Below, piece after piece: positions 35,003 to 44,227 of a stretch of 64,000 nt of DNA. This DNA is from Microbacterium sp. SZ1 (GTDB lineage Bacteria; Actinomycetota; Actinomycetes; Actinomycetales; Microbacteriaceae). The notes under the pieces were generated by a model. That model had not been told where the DNA came from. It ran no database searches and worked only from the letters and a program-made list of their open reading frames with translations. Position 1 is the first letter of the stretch, and each line of letters begins with the position of its first letter. The stretch lies in assembly GCF_002362255.1 (NCBI RefSeq), contig NZ_LPVV01000004.1, positions 310,001 through 374,000 on the forward strand. The letters run 5' to 3'. The position numbers and the translations under genes are program-made.

Positions 35003-35149
35003 TCAGCGACCTTCGCGGCGTCGATCGCCCACGTAGAGGAGCTCCCCGGACCCCTCTCCCTCCCTGGCCTCGAGGTGTGCGGTGATCACCGCCTGCGCAT
35101 CGGACTCCTGCGGTGTGCCGACATTCGACGGTGTGCGCTGCTCGGTCAT
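35003..35149 (-). CDS. 48-aa protein coupled to an SQR-like flavoprotein
   Basis: 48 aa, hydrophilic (MTEQRTPSNVGTPQESDAQ at the start, ending LLYVGDRRREGR). Its ATG overlaps the flavoprotein stop by 4 bp (ATGA), the coupling used throughout this genome, which is the main support that it is real. No motif is recognised. Confidence 0.4.
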   Translation of the reverse strand: MTEQRTPSNVGTPQESDAQAVITAHLEAREGEGSGELLYVGDRRREGR

Positions 35150-36333
35150 GCTCTCCCCCTGAGGATCAGGTTCCAGTACACCCACGGCAGAACCCGTCTG
35201 TCCATGAGATACGTGAAGCGGCGTTCGCGGTAGAGCGTCCGCCACCACGGGATGGAGGGTTGCAACCGCCCGTGTCGATCGAACTCCGCGAACACCGCCG
35301 TGCGACCGGTGACCGTGAACGGCGTCTCGCTGTAACCGTCGTAGCGTCGGCGCCTGCGGGGTCGTGTGAGCGCGTCGGCGATGATCTTCGCCTGCGATCG
35401 GATCGCCCCGCCCGAGCGGATGCGGGTGAGAGCGGCGACGTCGCCGAGTGCCCAGATGTTGTCCCACCGCCGGTGGCGGAGAGTCTCGCGATCGACGTCG
35501 ACGAACCCGTCGTCGCCGTGAAGACCGCTCTCGGCGATCCACCCGGCGGCGGCCTGAGGGGGCGACGCGTGCAGCACGTCGTAGCCGAGCGTGGTCGTCT
35601 GTCCGTCGATGACGATGTCGATCTCCGACGCCTCCGACCGCACGCCGACGACGGTCGCGTCGTAGAACGTCTCGATGCCGTACGCGTCCAGTGAGCGACG
35701 GAGTTCCGACGCGACGGCCTCGATGTGAAAGGGCGACGACTCCGGAGTGACGAAGACCACCCGTATGCGGTCGAGCACCCCGCGCTTCCGCCATCGATCG
35801 CACGCGAGGTACATGGGCTTCTGCGCGACGCCGGCGCAGGATGCCGGTTCCGCCGCCTGGGTGAAGACGACCGTCCCGGAGTCGAGATCCCGCAGCGCTG
35901 TGGACGCCGCATCAGCCAGGTCGAGCGTGTAGTTCGAGACCACGGATGCGCTGGCGGCCGCTTCCTGCAGACCGGGGATGGCGTCCCAGCGCTGCTCGAT
36001 GCCCGCCGCGACGATCAGCTGGTCGTACCTGATGCGTTCGCCGGACGACAGTTCGACCGAGTTCTCGGCCGGCAGCACCGATACGACACGATCGCGCACC
36101 CAGGTCACGCCCCGGGGAGTGACCTTCGCCTGCGGGCGGACGACCTCGCGGCGGTCGGCGACACCACCCGCGATATGGGACTGCAGCGGTGCGTAGACGT
36201 GCTCCTGACGCGGCTCGATGATCGTCACGTCGGCGACCCCCCGCCGGCGGAGGCGCGCTGCGATCGAGACACCGGCGTTCCCGCCGCCGACGATGACGAC
36301 GGAACCTGATGCGTTCGACGCAGATCTGCTCAT
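35146..36333 (-). CDS. FAD/NAD(P)-dependent oxidoreductase, sulfide:quinone reductase-like
   Basis: 395 aa. An N-terminal FAD dinucleotide-binding fold (VVIVGGGNAGVSIAARL), QSHIAGGV, and the hallmark of type-III-like SQR, SCAGVAQKPMYLACDRWRK (family AGAPQKxMYL with the first redox Cys). The GDxxxLP region reads WALGDVAALTRIRSGGAI, so the second redox Cys of human SQOR-like enzymes (GDC) is missing, although another Cys lies in MYLAC. The PWVYWNLILRGRA end is membrane-interactive. It may reduce quinone with sulfide or another thiol, or be a NADH dehydrogenase-like enzyme. ATG 36345 is an alternative start. Confidence 0.75.
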   Translation of the reverse strand: MSRSASNASGSVVIVGGGNAGVSIAARLRRRGVADVTIIEPRQEHVYAPLQSHIAGGVADRREVVRPQAKVTPRGVTWVRDRVVSVLPAENSVELSSGERIRYDQLIVAAGIEQRWDAIPGLQEAAASASVVSNYTLDLADAASTALRDLDSGTVVFTQAAEPASCAGVAQKPMYLACDRWRKRGVLDRIRVVFVTPESSPFHIEAVASELRRSLDAYGIETFYDATVVGVRSEASEIDIVIDGQTTTLGYDVLHASPPQAAAGWIAESGLHGDDGFVDVDRETLRHRRWDNIWALGDVAALTRIRSGGAIRSQAKIIADALTRPRRRRRYDGYSETPFTVTGRTAVFAEFDRHGRLQPSIPWWRTLYRERRFTYLMDRRVLPWVYWNLILRGRA

Positions 36334-36432
36334 GACACCGAGCATCCCGCTGAATGTCGATCTGCGCCAGGCTCTTGCGCCCAGGGGCGTCATTGCCTGT
36401 CGACGGCGAGCGGACAGACGGCCGAGCCGCGA

Positions 36433-37398
36433 TCAGGCGGGCGGGGCCGCCGTCGAGGCGCGCACGATCAGCTGCGATGCGAGCGGCGCGAGGTCGCCCG
36501 CCGACCCGCCGGCGAGGAGCTGCAGGAGCAGGTCGACCGCGACCGAACCGCTGCGGTCGATCGGCATCCGCACCGTCGTGAGGGCGGGCGTCACGGCGCC
36601 GGCCAGGTCGATGTCATCGATGCCCACGATGCTGACATCGGCGGGGCACCGTCGGCCGAGCTCGAGCATGCCCGCTTCCAGGCCGAGCGCCACGAGGTCG
36701 TTGTAGGCGACCACGGCCGTCGCGCCGCTCGCCACAGCCGGAGCTGCGGCCGCCCGTCCCCCTTGAATCGATGCGGCCTGGTGACTGAGCAGGGTGAGGC
36801 GGATGCCGTGGCGGTCGCACGCGCGGGCGACGGTGTCGGCGCGACGGATGTCGGCCCAGGATCCGCGCGGTCCCGACGCGTAGGCGATGTGCGTGTGCCC
36901 GAGGGCGGCCAGGTGCTCGATCGCCTGGGCCGGCCCGTGCTCGGCATCCATGACGACGCAGGGGGCGCCGTCGATCTGTCGGTTGACCACGACGAACGGG
37001 GTGTCGCCGACGAGCGCGAGCACCTCCTCGTCGGGAAGCCGCGGCGAGCACAGCAGCATCCCGTCGAGCTTGCGGGCCTGCTCGATCTGCTCGCGTTCGC
37101 GGCGCAGGTCCTCGTCGGCGTCGAAGACGACGATCCGGTGCCGTCCGTGCCAGGCCTGGCCCTGGATCGCCTTGAGCAGGGTGCCGTAGACCGGATTCGC
37201 GACGTCGGGCAGGATCACGCCGAACGTGCGAGTGGCGGTGACGGCGGACTGGGGCGTCGCATAGCCGAGTTCCGACGCGGCTTCGAGAACGCGACCGAGG
37301 GTCCCAGGAGCGAGGCGGTCGGGTTCGCCGAAGGCTCGTGACGCCGTCGCGATGGACACGCCTGCGTGGCGTGCCACGTCCGTCAATGTCGCTGCCAC
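36433..37398 (-). CDS. LacI family transcriptional regulator of the hexonate operon
   Basis: 321 aa. The LacI headpiece (TLTDVARHAGVSIATASRAFGEPDRLAPGTLGRVLEAASELGY) starts at residue 5, followed by the sensor domain (FGVILPDVANPVYGTLLKAIQG ... SIVGIDDIDLAG). GTG 37398 has GGAGG 6 nt upstream; ATG codons further out fall in the regulatory region. It diverges from the mannonate/idonate operon with paired GTAAAC/GTTTAC half-sites between, so it is the likely repressor. The effector is probably a hexonate or 2-keto-3-deoxygluconate. Confidence 0.88.
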   Translation of the reverse strand: MAATLTDVARHAGVSIATASRAFGEPDRLAPGTLGRVLEAASELGYATPQSAVTATRTFGVILPDVANPVYGTLLKAIQGQAWHGRHRIVVFDADEDLRREREQIEQARKLDGMLLCSPRLPDEEVLALVGDTPFVVVNRQIDGAPCVVMDAEHGPAQAIEHLAALGHTHIAYASGPRGSWADIRRADTVARACDRHGIRLTLLSHQAASIQGGRAAAAPAVASGATAVVAYNDLVALGLEAGMLELGRRCPADVSIVGIDDIDLAGAVTPALTTVRMPIDRSGSVAVDLLLQLLAGGSAGDLAPLASQLIVRASTAAPPA

Positions 37399-37441
37399 GA
37401 GCACCCTCCGTCTTTCGTGCAATCCTACGATCCCGCCTGAG

Positions 37442-37493
37442 CATGTAAACCTGCTTGACAAGTTTGTACAACTCATACACACTCGTTTACATG
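37442..37493. promoter_or_regulatory. Promoter and LacI-type half-sites of the hexonate operon
   Basis: CATGTAAAC (37442-37450) and its exact complement GTTTACATG (37485-37493) flank a promoter: -35 TTGACA at 37455-37460, 17 bp, then CACACT at 37478-37483. A TTGTACAA palindrome lies between. Two half-sites ~43 bp apart centre to centre suit looping or two weak operators. Confidence 0.5.
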
Positions 37494-37549
37494 ACGATCA
37501 TCGCCGATCACCCGCAGTGGTGCGCGGCCCACAGCGAAGGAGCCACCGC

Positions 37550-39064
37550 GTGAGCACTCCCGCATCGGCCCTGAGCCGCACCGCTCGCATCTCGACCACC
37601 GCGCCGGCAGCCCCCGCCCGCGCCGGGATCCTGCACCTCGGACTCGGAAGCTTCCACCGCGCGCACCAGGCGGTGTACACCGCCGCGGCTCTGCAGGCGG
37701 AGGGCGGCGACTGGGGCATCGTGGGCGTCGCCTCGCGCTCCCGCACCATCGTCGACGCGCTGCACGCGCAGGACATGCTGTACTCCGTCGCGACCATCTC
37801 GCCCGAGGCGACGTCACTGTCGATCCCCGGAGCGCACACCGACGCCTTTGTCGGCGCGGAGCAGCCCGACCGCGTCGTCGCGCAGATCGCCGACCCCGGC
37901 ATCCGCATCGTCACCCTCACGGTCACCGAGAACGGGTACAGCTACTCGGCCGCGACCCAGCGACTCGACCTCGACGACGAGACGGTGCGGGCCGACCTGC
38001 GCGGAGGCGCCCCGCGCTCGACCATCGGACAGTTGGCGCGCGGACTCCAGGCCAGGGCAGCCGCCGGCGGCACGCCGATCTCGATCCTCAGCTGCGACAA
38101 CCTCGCCGCGAACGGCAAGCACACCGAGAAGCTCGTCCGAGAGTTCCTGCAGGAGCTCCCCGGCTCCGAGGGTGCGGAAGCGCTGGCCTTTCTCGATCGC
38201 GCCGTGGCGTTCCCGTCGAGCATGGTCGACCGCATCGTGCCGGCCACGACCGGCGAGCTGCGCACACGCGTCAGCACGCTGCTCGGCGCGCGCGACGACA
38301 TCCCGGTGCCCGCTGAGCCGTTCACGATGTGGGCGATCGAAGACGCCTTCGCCGCGGGTCGCCCCGCATGGCAGGCCGGCGGCGCCGTGTTCACCGACGA
38401 GGTCGCGCGGTACGAGCAGATGAAGGTGCGCCTGCTCAACGGCACGCACTCGCTCATCGCCTACCTGGGGGCCCTGAGCGGCCTCGCGACGATCCCGGCC
38501 GCGATCGGCATCCACGGCATCGAGCGCGCCGCACGGGCGGTGCTCCGCCACGAATACGAGCCCTCGATCGAGGTCCCGTCTGGTGTCGATATCCGCGCCT
38601 ACGAGACCGAGCTCTTCGAGCGCTGGGCGAACACCGCCCTCGGCCACCGCACCAGCCAGGTCGGCACCGACGGCTCGGTCAAACTGCGCCAGCGCATCCC
38701 TGAGCCGGCGCTGCTGTCGCTGTCGCGCGGCGAGATGCCGCACCTCATCGCGCTGACGGTCGCCGGCTACCTGTCGTGCATCGCCCCGCTGCCGGACTTC
38801 GACCCCGGCGTGCACGCCGCAGCCATGACGGATGCCGCGCGCGATCGCCTCGCCTCCCTCGCCGCCACGGCGCGGGACGGCCGCGAGCTCGCCCGACGCG
38901 TGATCGCCGAGCTGCATCTGTTCGGCGCCGAGCTCGGAGAGCAGGATGCTTTCATCGAGCGCGTCGGCGAACTCACCGACACCATCCGGCGCCACGGCGT
39001 CGACGCGGCGATCGCCGACGCCGTCGGCGCCTCTGTGACCCCCACGAAGGAGATGCTGCCATGA
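37550..39064 (+). CDS. uxuB: Mannitol dehydrogenase family protein, probable D-mannonate oxidoreductase
   Basis: 504 aa. A polyol-specific long-chain dehydrogenase: N-terminal nucleotide domain with ILHLGLGSFHRAHQAVY and WGIVGVASRS, then SILSCDNLAANG, AVAFPSSMVDRIVP and the catalytic Lys in EQMKVRLLNGTHSLIAYLG. GTG 37550 has AAGGAG upstream; the frame before it is regulatory DNA. Sitting with a ManD-like dehydratase and a zinc polyol dehydrogenase, it most likely reduces D-fructuronate to D-mannonate (UxuB function). Mannitol or altronate activity is possible. It overlaps the next gene by 4 bp. Confidence 0.8.
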   Translation: MSTPASALSRTARISTTAPAAPARAGILHLGLGSFHRAHQAVYTAAALQAEGGDWGIVGVASRSRTIVDALHAQDMLYSVATISPEATSLSIPGAHTDAFVGAEQPDRVVAQIADPGIRIVTLTVTENGYSYSAATQRLDLDDETVRADLRGGAPRSTIGQLARGLQARAAAGGTPISILSCDNLAANGKHTEKLVREFLQELPGSEGAEALAFLDRAVAFPSSMVDRIVPATTGELRTRVSTLLGARDDIPVPAEPFTMWAIEDAFAAGRPAWQAGGAVFTDEVARYEQMKVRLLNGTHSLIAYLGALSGLATIPAAIGIHGIERAARAVLRHEYEPSIEVPSGVDIRAYETELFERWANTALGHRTSQVGTDGSVKLRQRIPEPALLSLSRGEMPHLIALTVAGYLSCIAPLPDFDPGVHAAAMTDAARDRLASLAATARDGRELARRVIAELHLFGAELGEQDAFIERVGELTDTIRRHGVDAAIADAVGASVTPTKEMLP

Positions 39065-40065
39065 AGGCTCTCGCCATCCACGGCAAGGAAGACATCCGCT
39101 GGGAGGACCGCGAAGTCCCCGCCCCCGGCGACGGAGAGGTGCGCCTCCGCGTGAAGTACGTCGGCATCTGCGGATCCGACCTGCACTACTACTTCCACGG
39201 CGCGAACGGCGAGTACACGATCCGCGAGCCGCTGACGCCCGGACACGAGCTGTCGGCCGTCGTCGACCTCGACCCGTCCGGCCGTCTCGCGCCCGGCACA
39301 CCCGTCACCGTGCACCCGGCCCGTTACGGGGCGTCGGTCCCCGGTCTCGAGGATCGTCCGCACCTGCGGTCCGGGGGCGACTACCTCGGCAGCGCGGCGG
39401 CGAACCCGCACCGGCAGGGCGGAGCATCCGAGTTGCTGATCGTCGAGGACCACATGATCCGCCTTCTCCCCGAGGCCCTGCCCCTCGAGCGGGCGGCCCT
39501 CGCCGAGCCGCTCGCCGTCGCGATCCATGCCGTGCACCTCGCGGGCGACATCGCCGGCAAGCGCGTGCTGGTGATCGGAGCCGGACCCATCGGTCTGCTC
39601 GTCGTCGCGGCCGCCGCGCATGCCGGCGCCGCCGTGGTCGGGGCGAGCGACGTGCGCGAGGAGCCCCTCGCCCGCGCGCAGGCGCTCGGCGCGGCCGAGG
39701 TCGCCCTCGTCGGCCGCGACACGATCGCCGACGAGTCCTATGACGTCGTGTTCGAGTGCTCAGGAGTGGGCGTCGCTCTGACCCAGGCAGTCCGTGCGGC
39801 TCGCCGCGCCGGCACGGTCGTGCAGGTCGGCATGCTCGCGAACGCCGAGATCGGGGTGAATCTCGCACCCATGCTCGCCAAGGAGCTCACGATCCGCGGA
39901 GCATTCCGGTTCTCCACCGAGATCGACGACGCGGTCGCGATGCTTGCCGAGTCCGACTCCCTCGACGCGGTCATCTCCCACGTCCTTCCGGCATCCGACG
40001 CCGTCCAGGCCCTCGAGCTCGCCCGCGACTCGTCGGCCTCCGCCAAGGTCCTGCTCTCCCTGTAA
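39061..40065 (+). CDS. Zinc-dependent L-idonate/L-gulonate 5-dehydrogenase (RspB/IdnD-like)
   Basis: 334 aa medium-chain dehydrogenase. Catalytic zinc ligands are visible: GICGSDLHYY (Cys), TPGHELSA (His, Glu), LAEPLAVAIHAV, and a Rossmann motif VIGAGPIGLLVVAAA. The structural-zinc Cys cluster is replaced by a short loop, as in IdnD relatives (HPARYGASVPGLEDRPHLRSGG). The family oxidises L-idonate or L-gulonate at C5. With UxuB- and ManD-like partners in one operon, an L-gulonate/L-idonate to D-fructuronate step is the best reading. Confidence 0.8.
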   Translation: MKALAIHGKEDIRWEDREVPAPGDGEVRLRVKYVGICGSDLHYYFHGANGEYTIREPLTPGHELSAVVDLDPSGRLAPGTPVTVHPARYGASVPGLEDRPHLRSGGDYLGSAAANPHRQGGASELLIVEDHMIRLLPEALPLERAALAEPLAVAIHAVHLAGDIAGKRVLVIGAGPIGLLVVAAAAHAGAAVVGASDVREEPLARAQALGAAEVALVGRDTIADESYDVVFECSGVGVALTQAVRAARRAGTVVQVGMLANAEIGVNLAPMLAKELTIRGAFRFSTEIDDAVAMLAESDSLDAVISHVLPASDAVQALELARDSSASAKVLLSL

Positions 40066-40115
40066 TCACCACCCCACCCAGACACACCCGTTCCCGGTCC
40101 GAAGGAGTACCTCCC

Positions 40116-41507
40116 ATGTCAGAACAGCAGACGGCGGCGACAGCCGCCGATCCCGCCGCGAAGAGGTCGGTCCGCGACCTCGTCCGCGCCGCCGTCTCGG
40201 GGTGGCTCGGCACCGCTCTCGAGTTCATGGACTACCAGCTCTACTCGCTGGCCGCTGCACTCGTGTTCGCCGACCTCTTCTTCTCCTCGGAGAATCCCGC
40301 CGTGGCGGTCGTCGCGGCGATGGCCACCTACGGTGTCGGCTACGTCGCCCGCCCGGTCGGCGCGTTCTTCTTCGCGCGCCTCGGCGACAGGACCGGTCGC
40401 ACCAAGGTGCTGTTCTACACGATCCTGCTCATGGGCCTCGCGACGACCCTGATCGGCGTGCTTCCCACGTACGACCAGGTCGGCATCCTCGCTCCGATCC
40501 TCCTCGTGGTGCTGCGCATCGCCCAGGGCTTCGGCGCCGGTGCCGAGATCTCCGGCGCGGGCGTCATGCTCGCCGAGTACGCTCCGGCCAAGCGCCGCGG
40601 CATCATCGCCTCGCTCGTCGCACTGGGCACGAACTGCGGCACCCTGCTCGCCTCCGCCATCTGGGCGATCCTCCTCGTCGCGTACAGCGAGGACGAGGTC
40701 ATCGCGTGGGCGTGGCGCATCCCGTTCATCGCCAGCGCCGTGATCATGCTGTTCGCGATCTGGGTGCGCTTCAACCTCAAGGAGACCCCTGTCTTCGAGG
40801 AGCGCGAGGATGTCGTCGACGGCAAGGCGCTCTCCCGCGAGGAGACCATCCAGCTCGCCACCGAGACCAACGACATCCGCACGCTCGAGGCAATGCAGCG
40901 CAAGCCGATCAAGGCGTTCGTCATCGCGCTGCTGCTTCGCTTCGGCCAGGCCGGCAACTCGGGCATGATCCAGACCTACCTGATCAGCTACATCACCGTC
41001 GTGCTGCTGCTGGACCGCTCGATCGGCGTGAACGCGGTCATCGTCTCGTCGCTCGTCGCGTTCATCACGGTGCCCCTCTCGGGCTGGCTCGGCGACCGCT
41101 TCGGCCGCAAGCGCATGTACATGGTCTGGGCCGTCATCGCTCTCATCGTGATCGTGCCGACCATGCTCATGATCAGCAGCAAGGACACCCTGCAGGTCTT
41201 CGTCGGCTACGTCGTGCTGCACAACCTCGCCGTGATGAGCTTCGCCTCCCTCGAGAACCTGACCCTTCCCGAGATCTTCGGCGCCCGGAACCGGTACACC
41301 TACACGGCCATGGCCCGCGAGATCGCCGCGATCGTCGCGACCGGCGCCGGCCCCGTCATCGCCGCCGCGTGGGTGTCGGCCGTCACCGGCTCGTTCATCC
41401 CGATCGTCATCATGCTCGTGTTCTTCACGCTGTGCGCGCTCGTGGCATCGATCTGGATGCCGGAGGTCGCCGGCCGGGATCTGACCGATCCGCGCGACGC
41501 GATCTGA
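40116..41507 (+). CDS. MFS metabolite:H+ symporter (MHS family)
   Basis: 463 aa, 12 transmembrane helices. The MHS hallmarks are present: [24 protein letters not shown] in helix 1, [59 protein letters not shown] 40116 has GAAGGAG 8 nt upstream. The position inside the operon marks it as the uptake system for the hexonate (L-gulonate, L-idonate or similar acid). A charged loop of about 45 residues splits the two halves. Confidence 0.88.
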   Translation: MSEQQTAATAADPAAKRSVRDLVRAAVSGWLGTALEFMDYQLYSLAAALVFADLFFSSENPAVAVVAAMATYGVGYVARPVGAFFFARLGDRTGRTKVLFYTILLMGLATTLIGVLPTYDQVGILAPILLVVLRIAQGFGAGAEISGAGVMLAEYAPAKRRGIIASLVALGTNCGTLLASAIWAILLVAYSEDEVIAWAWRIPFIASAVIMLFAIWVRFNLKETPVFEEREDVVDGKALSREETIQLATETNDIRTLEAMQRKPIKAFVIALLLRFGQAGNSGMIQTYLISYITVVLLLDRSIGVNAVIVSSLVAFITVPLSGWLGDRFGRKRMYMVWAVIALIVIVPTMLMISSKDTLQVFVGYVVLHNLAVMSFASLENLTLPEIFGARNRYTYTAMAREIAAIVATGAGPVIAAAWVSAVTGSFIPIVIMLVFFTLCALVASIWMPEVAGRDLTDPRDAI

Positions 41508-41528
41508 GCGCACCGACGATCACAACCA

Positions 41529-41559
41529 GGGGTGCGGCCGACCCGAGCGGCCGCACCCC
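41529..41559 (+). terminator. Intercistronic hairpin between MHS symporter and ManD-like gene
   Basis: Perfect 12-bp arms GGGGTGCGGCCG (41529-41540) and CGGCCGCACCCC (41548-41559), 7-nt loop, no T-run. It may act as partial terminator or as mRNA-stabilising structure setting different levels of the enzyme and the transporter. Confidence 0.6.
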
Positions 41560-41592
41560 GCACCTCTCATCCCGCACGATCAGGAGAACGCC

Positions 41593-42819
41593 ATGGCCAT
41601 CGAGCACGTCGACGTCATCATCACCAGCCCAGGACGCAACTTCGTCACGCTCAAGATCACGACCTCCGACGGGATCGTCGGCTGGGGCGACGCGACGCTC
41701 AACGGACGCGAGCTCGCCGTGGCCTCGTACCTTTCGGATCACGTCGCCTCGACCCTCGTCGGACGCGACGAGGACCGCATCGAGGACACCTGGCAGTACC
41801 TCTACCGCGGACCGTACTGGCGCCGCGGCCCCGTCACCATGGCGGCGATCGCCGCAGTCGACATGGCGCTGTGGGACATCAAGGCCAAGAAGGCCGGGAT
41901 GCCGTTGTACCAGCTGCTCGGCGGCGCGAGCCGCGAGGGCGTCCGCGTCTACGCGCATGCCTCCGGCACCGACTACCAGGCGCTCAAGAACGCCATCGCC
42001 GGATACGAGGAGCTCGGCTACACCGCCGTGCGGGTGCAGACCGGAGTGCCCGGGCTCGGTCAGATCTACGGCGTCTCGAACGCGGGCCCCGGAGTGCGCT
42101 ACGACTACGAGCCGGCCAAGCGCTCGGGCGACCGCCCCAGCGAGGAGACCTGGGACACGCGCAACTACCTGAACCACATGCCGGGGATCTTCTCGCGCAT
42201 CCGCGAGGACTTCGGCTCCGATCTGCGAATCCTGCACGACGGCCACCACCGCATGTCGCCTATCGAGGCCGCTCGCTTCGCGAAGGACATCGAGCCGTAC
42301 GACCTGTTCTGGCTCGAGGACTGCACCCCGGGCGAGGACCAGACCGCGCTGCGCCTGGTGCGCCAGCACTCCACCACGCCGCTCGCGATCGGCGAGGTCT
42401 TCAACTCGGTGTACGACTACCAGACGCTCATCACCGAGCGCCTGATCGACTACGTGCGGTCGGCGGTGACCCACACCGGCGGCATCACGGCGATGAAGAA
42501 GCTGCTCGACTTCGCCGCGATCTACGGCATCAAGTCCGGCATCCACGGCCCCACCGACATCTCGCCCGTCGGCATGGCGGCGGCTCTGCACCTCGACCTC
42601 GCGATCCACAACTTCGGCATCCAGGAGTACATGCCGCACAACGAGCAGACGCTCGAGGTGTTCCGGACGTCGTTCACGTTCGACAGGGGCTTCCTGCACC
42701 CGAGCGAGCAGCCGGGACTCGGCGTCGAGCTCGACGAGGAGGCAGCGGCCGGGCACGAGTACACCAAGGCGTATCTGCCGGTGAACCGCCTGCTCGACGG
42801 GACCGTGCACGACTGGTGA
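41593..42819 (+). CDS. D-mannonate dehydratase family enzyme (ManD/RspA-like, enolase superfamily)
   Basis: 408 aa, matching ManD/RspA length. The enolase-superfamily residues are visible: metal ligands in [16 protein letters not shown] and [23 protein letters not shown] and the C-terminal [18 protein letters not shown] and [15 protein letters not shown] blocks are diagnostic of the ManD group. It dehydrates D-mannonate (some members D-gluconate) to 2-keto-3-deoxygluconate. ATG 41593 has AGGAG upstream. It completes the operon begun by the UxuB-like gene. Confidence 0.88.
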   Translation: MAIEHVDVIITSPGRNFVTLKITTSDGIVGWGDATLNGRELAVASYLSDHVASTLVGRDEDRIEDTWQYLYRGPYWRRGPVTMAAIAAVDMALWDIKAKKAGMPLYQLLGGASREGVRVYAHASGTDYQALKNAIAGYEELGYTAVRVQTGVPGLGQIYGVSNAGPGVRYDYEPAKRSGDRPSEETWDTRNYLNHMPGIFSRIREDFGSDLRILHDGHHRMSPIEAARFAKDIEPYDLFWLEDCTPGEDQTALRLVRQHSTTPLAIGEVFNSVYDYQTLITERLIDYVRSAVTHTGGITAMKKLLDFAAIYGIKSGIHGPTDISPVGMAAALHLDLAIHNFGIQEYMPHNEQTLEVFRTSFTFDRGFLHPSEQPGLGVELDEEAAAGHEYTKAYLPVNRLLDGTVHDW

Positions 42820-42833
42820 GCCTCCGCGCGCGG

Positions 42834-42915
42834 CACGTTCTGCGGCCATGAGCACCTTCTGCGGCCACGGCACCCGCCCGTGGCCGCAGAAGGTGACGAT
42901 GGCCGCAGAAGTGAC
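42834..42915. repeat. TTCTGCGGCC palindromic intergenic module, copy B
   Basis: Same four-part order as 6991-7071: forward units around 42834-42849 and 42853-42870, inverted units 42878-42895 and 42900-42912. 42853-42870 and 42878-42895 form a perfect 18-bp inverted repeat with 7-nt loop. It follows the ManD-like gene, so it could end that operon. Confidence 0.75.
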
Positions 42916-42966
42916 GCTCCGGAGTTGCCGGACCGGACGGCCCCGCAAGGCGCGTAGCCTCGAAGC

Positions 42967-43725
42967 ATGTCGAAAGCCGTCGTGACTCCGCCCGCGGCAT
43001 CCGACCTCCCGGCCATGGAGCCGGGCCCGCGTCTGCTCTCCCGGGCTGCCGTCAACTGGCGGCCGCTGGCCCTCGCGTACCGGGTCATCGCGCTGGCGAT
43101 CATCGCGACCGGAATCGCGCGGAACGCCGGCATCGTCGACGGAGCCATCGACCACACGACGTTCCTCTACTACACGATGGTCAGCAACCTCCTCTGCGGA
43201 GGATGGACCTTGCTGCTCGTCGGCCGCACGATCGGCGACCTTCGCCGCGTCGGCTCACGCGGCACGTCGACGCCGAGCGCCCGATGGAGCGGCGCGGTGA
43301 TGATGGCGATCACCGTCACGATGCTCATCTACCTGGTCGTGCTGGTGCCTACGCGGTTCGATGCGGGCGACACCGACGTCTTCTCCCTCACCGACAACCT
43401 CATCCACATCGTCACACCGGTACTGCTGATCGTCGACTGGCTGCTGTTCGTGCCGAAGGGCGCGTTCCGGTGGGGCGACCCGGTGCTGTGGACGCTGATC
43501 CCGTACGCCTATCTCGCGTGGGCGTTCGTCTACGGCGCGCTCGGCGGCGAGTTCGTGACGGGCCAGCGCTACCCGTATCCGTTCGTGGACGTCGACGCAC
43601 TCGGAATCCCCGGGGTCACGCAGTGGATCATCGCTCTGTCGATCGCCCTGATCGCGGTGGGGTTCGTGTTCGTCGTCCTCGATCGCGCCCTCGCAGCCCT
43701 CGCGCGCCGCACCGCAGGTCGTTGA
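42967..43725 (+). CDS. Pr6Pr family membrane protein
   Basis: 252 aa, about six transmembrane helices. The pattern (FLYYTMVSNLLCGGWTLLLVG, DNLIHIVTPVLLIVDWLLFVPKGAFRW, IPYAYLAWAFVYGALGGE, YPYPFVDVDALG) is that of Pr6Pr-type proteins, distantly like the FAR-17a/AIG1 family. ATG 42967 lies 6 nt after TAGCCT (42955-42960): leaderless. Its TGA stop is supplied by the repeat element that follows. The biochemical role is unknown. Confidence 0.8.
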   Translation: MSKAVVTPPAASDLPAMEPGPRLLSRAAVNWRPLALAYRVIALAIIATGIARNAGIVDGAIDHTTFLYYTMVSNLLCGGWTLLLVGRTIGDLRRVGSRGTSTPSARWSGAVMMAITVTMLIYLVVLVPTRFDAGDTDVFSLTDNLIHIVTPVLLIVDWLLFVPKGAFRWGDPVLWTLIPYAYLAWAFVYGALGGEFVTGQRYPYPFVDVDALGIPGVTQWIIALSIALIAVGFVFVVLDRALAALARRTAGR

Positions 43726-43748
43726 GCGAGCCAAGTGAGACGAAACGC
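43717..43748. repeat. GGTCGTTGAGCGAG...GAGACGAAACGC intergenic repeat
   Basis: 32-bp element at the 3' end of the Pr6Pr gene, whose stop codon lies within it (GTCGTTGAG). The same ends occur in the two 43-bp in-frame copies at 2231-2345. I recall this as a frequent 3'-end element in Microbacteriaceae, from memory only. Confidence 0.6.
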
Positions 43749-43773
43749 GCCGCCCTCACACGCCGTCCGCGGG

Positions 43774-44184
43774 TCAGTTGATGATCTCGGCCCGCGGGTC
43801 GGAGTGCAGGGCGGCGAGCTTCTCCCGCCAGTCGGCGAGCGCTTCGGGCGAGAGTCGCGTCCAATCGTGCACCTCGCGCACGATGCGCAGCGGATCAGCG
43901 CTGCGATACGACCTCGTCGGGTTGCCGGGGAACTTCTTGTCGGTGACGTTCGGGTCGTTCTCGAACTCGCCCACCGGCTCGACCTCGTACACGCGCGGTT
44001 CTCGCTCGCCCGGAGCGAGCTCGGCCGCGAGGCCGGCGCCGTCGCGCAGCGCGGTGAAGTAGATGTGATTCATCACGATCTCGGGCCGGTAGTTCGACCG
44101 GAACCCCGCGGTCAGCAGGTCGCCGGGTCGCAGATCGGCCTTCGTGCCGTGGAAGAACGGACCGTCGTCGAGTGCGTCTGTCAC
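43774..44184 (-). CDS. arr: NAD+-rifampin ADP-ribosyltransferase
   Basis: 136 aa, the usual Arr size. The family blocks are all present: PFFHGTKADLRPGDLLTAGFRSNY, YEVEPVGEFENDPNVTDKKFPGNPTRSYRS and DPLRIVREVHDW. The family transfers ADP-ribose from NAD+ to rifamycins, inactivating them; chromosomal arr genes are common in actinobacteria. I place the start at GTG 44184 because TAGGCT (44196-44191) lies exactly 6 nt upstream; the GTG at 44190 would abut the -10 box. It is not linked to any mobile element here. Confidence 0.9.
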   Translation of the reverse strand: MTDALDDGPFFHGTKADLRPGDLLTAGFRSNYRPEIVMNHIYFTALRDGAGLAAELAPGEREPRVYEVEPVGEFENDPNVTDKKFPGNPTRSYRSADPLRIVREVHDWTRLSPEALADWREKLAALHSDPRAEIIN

Positions 44185-44227
44185 CCGCACAGCCTACGAC
44201 TGCGCGGGCGACAGGCAGAAGGGGATC

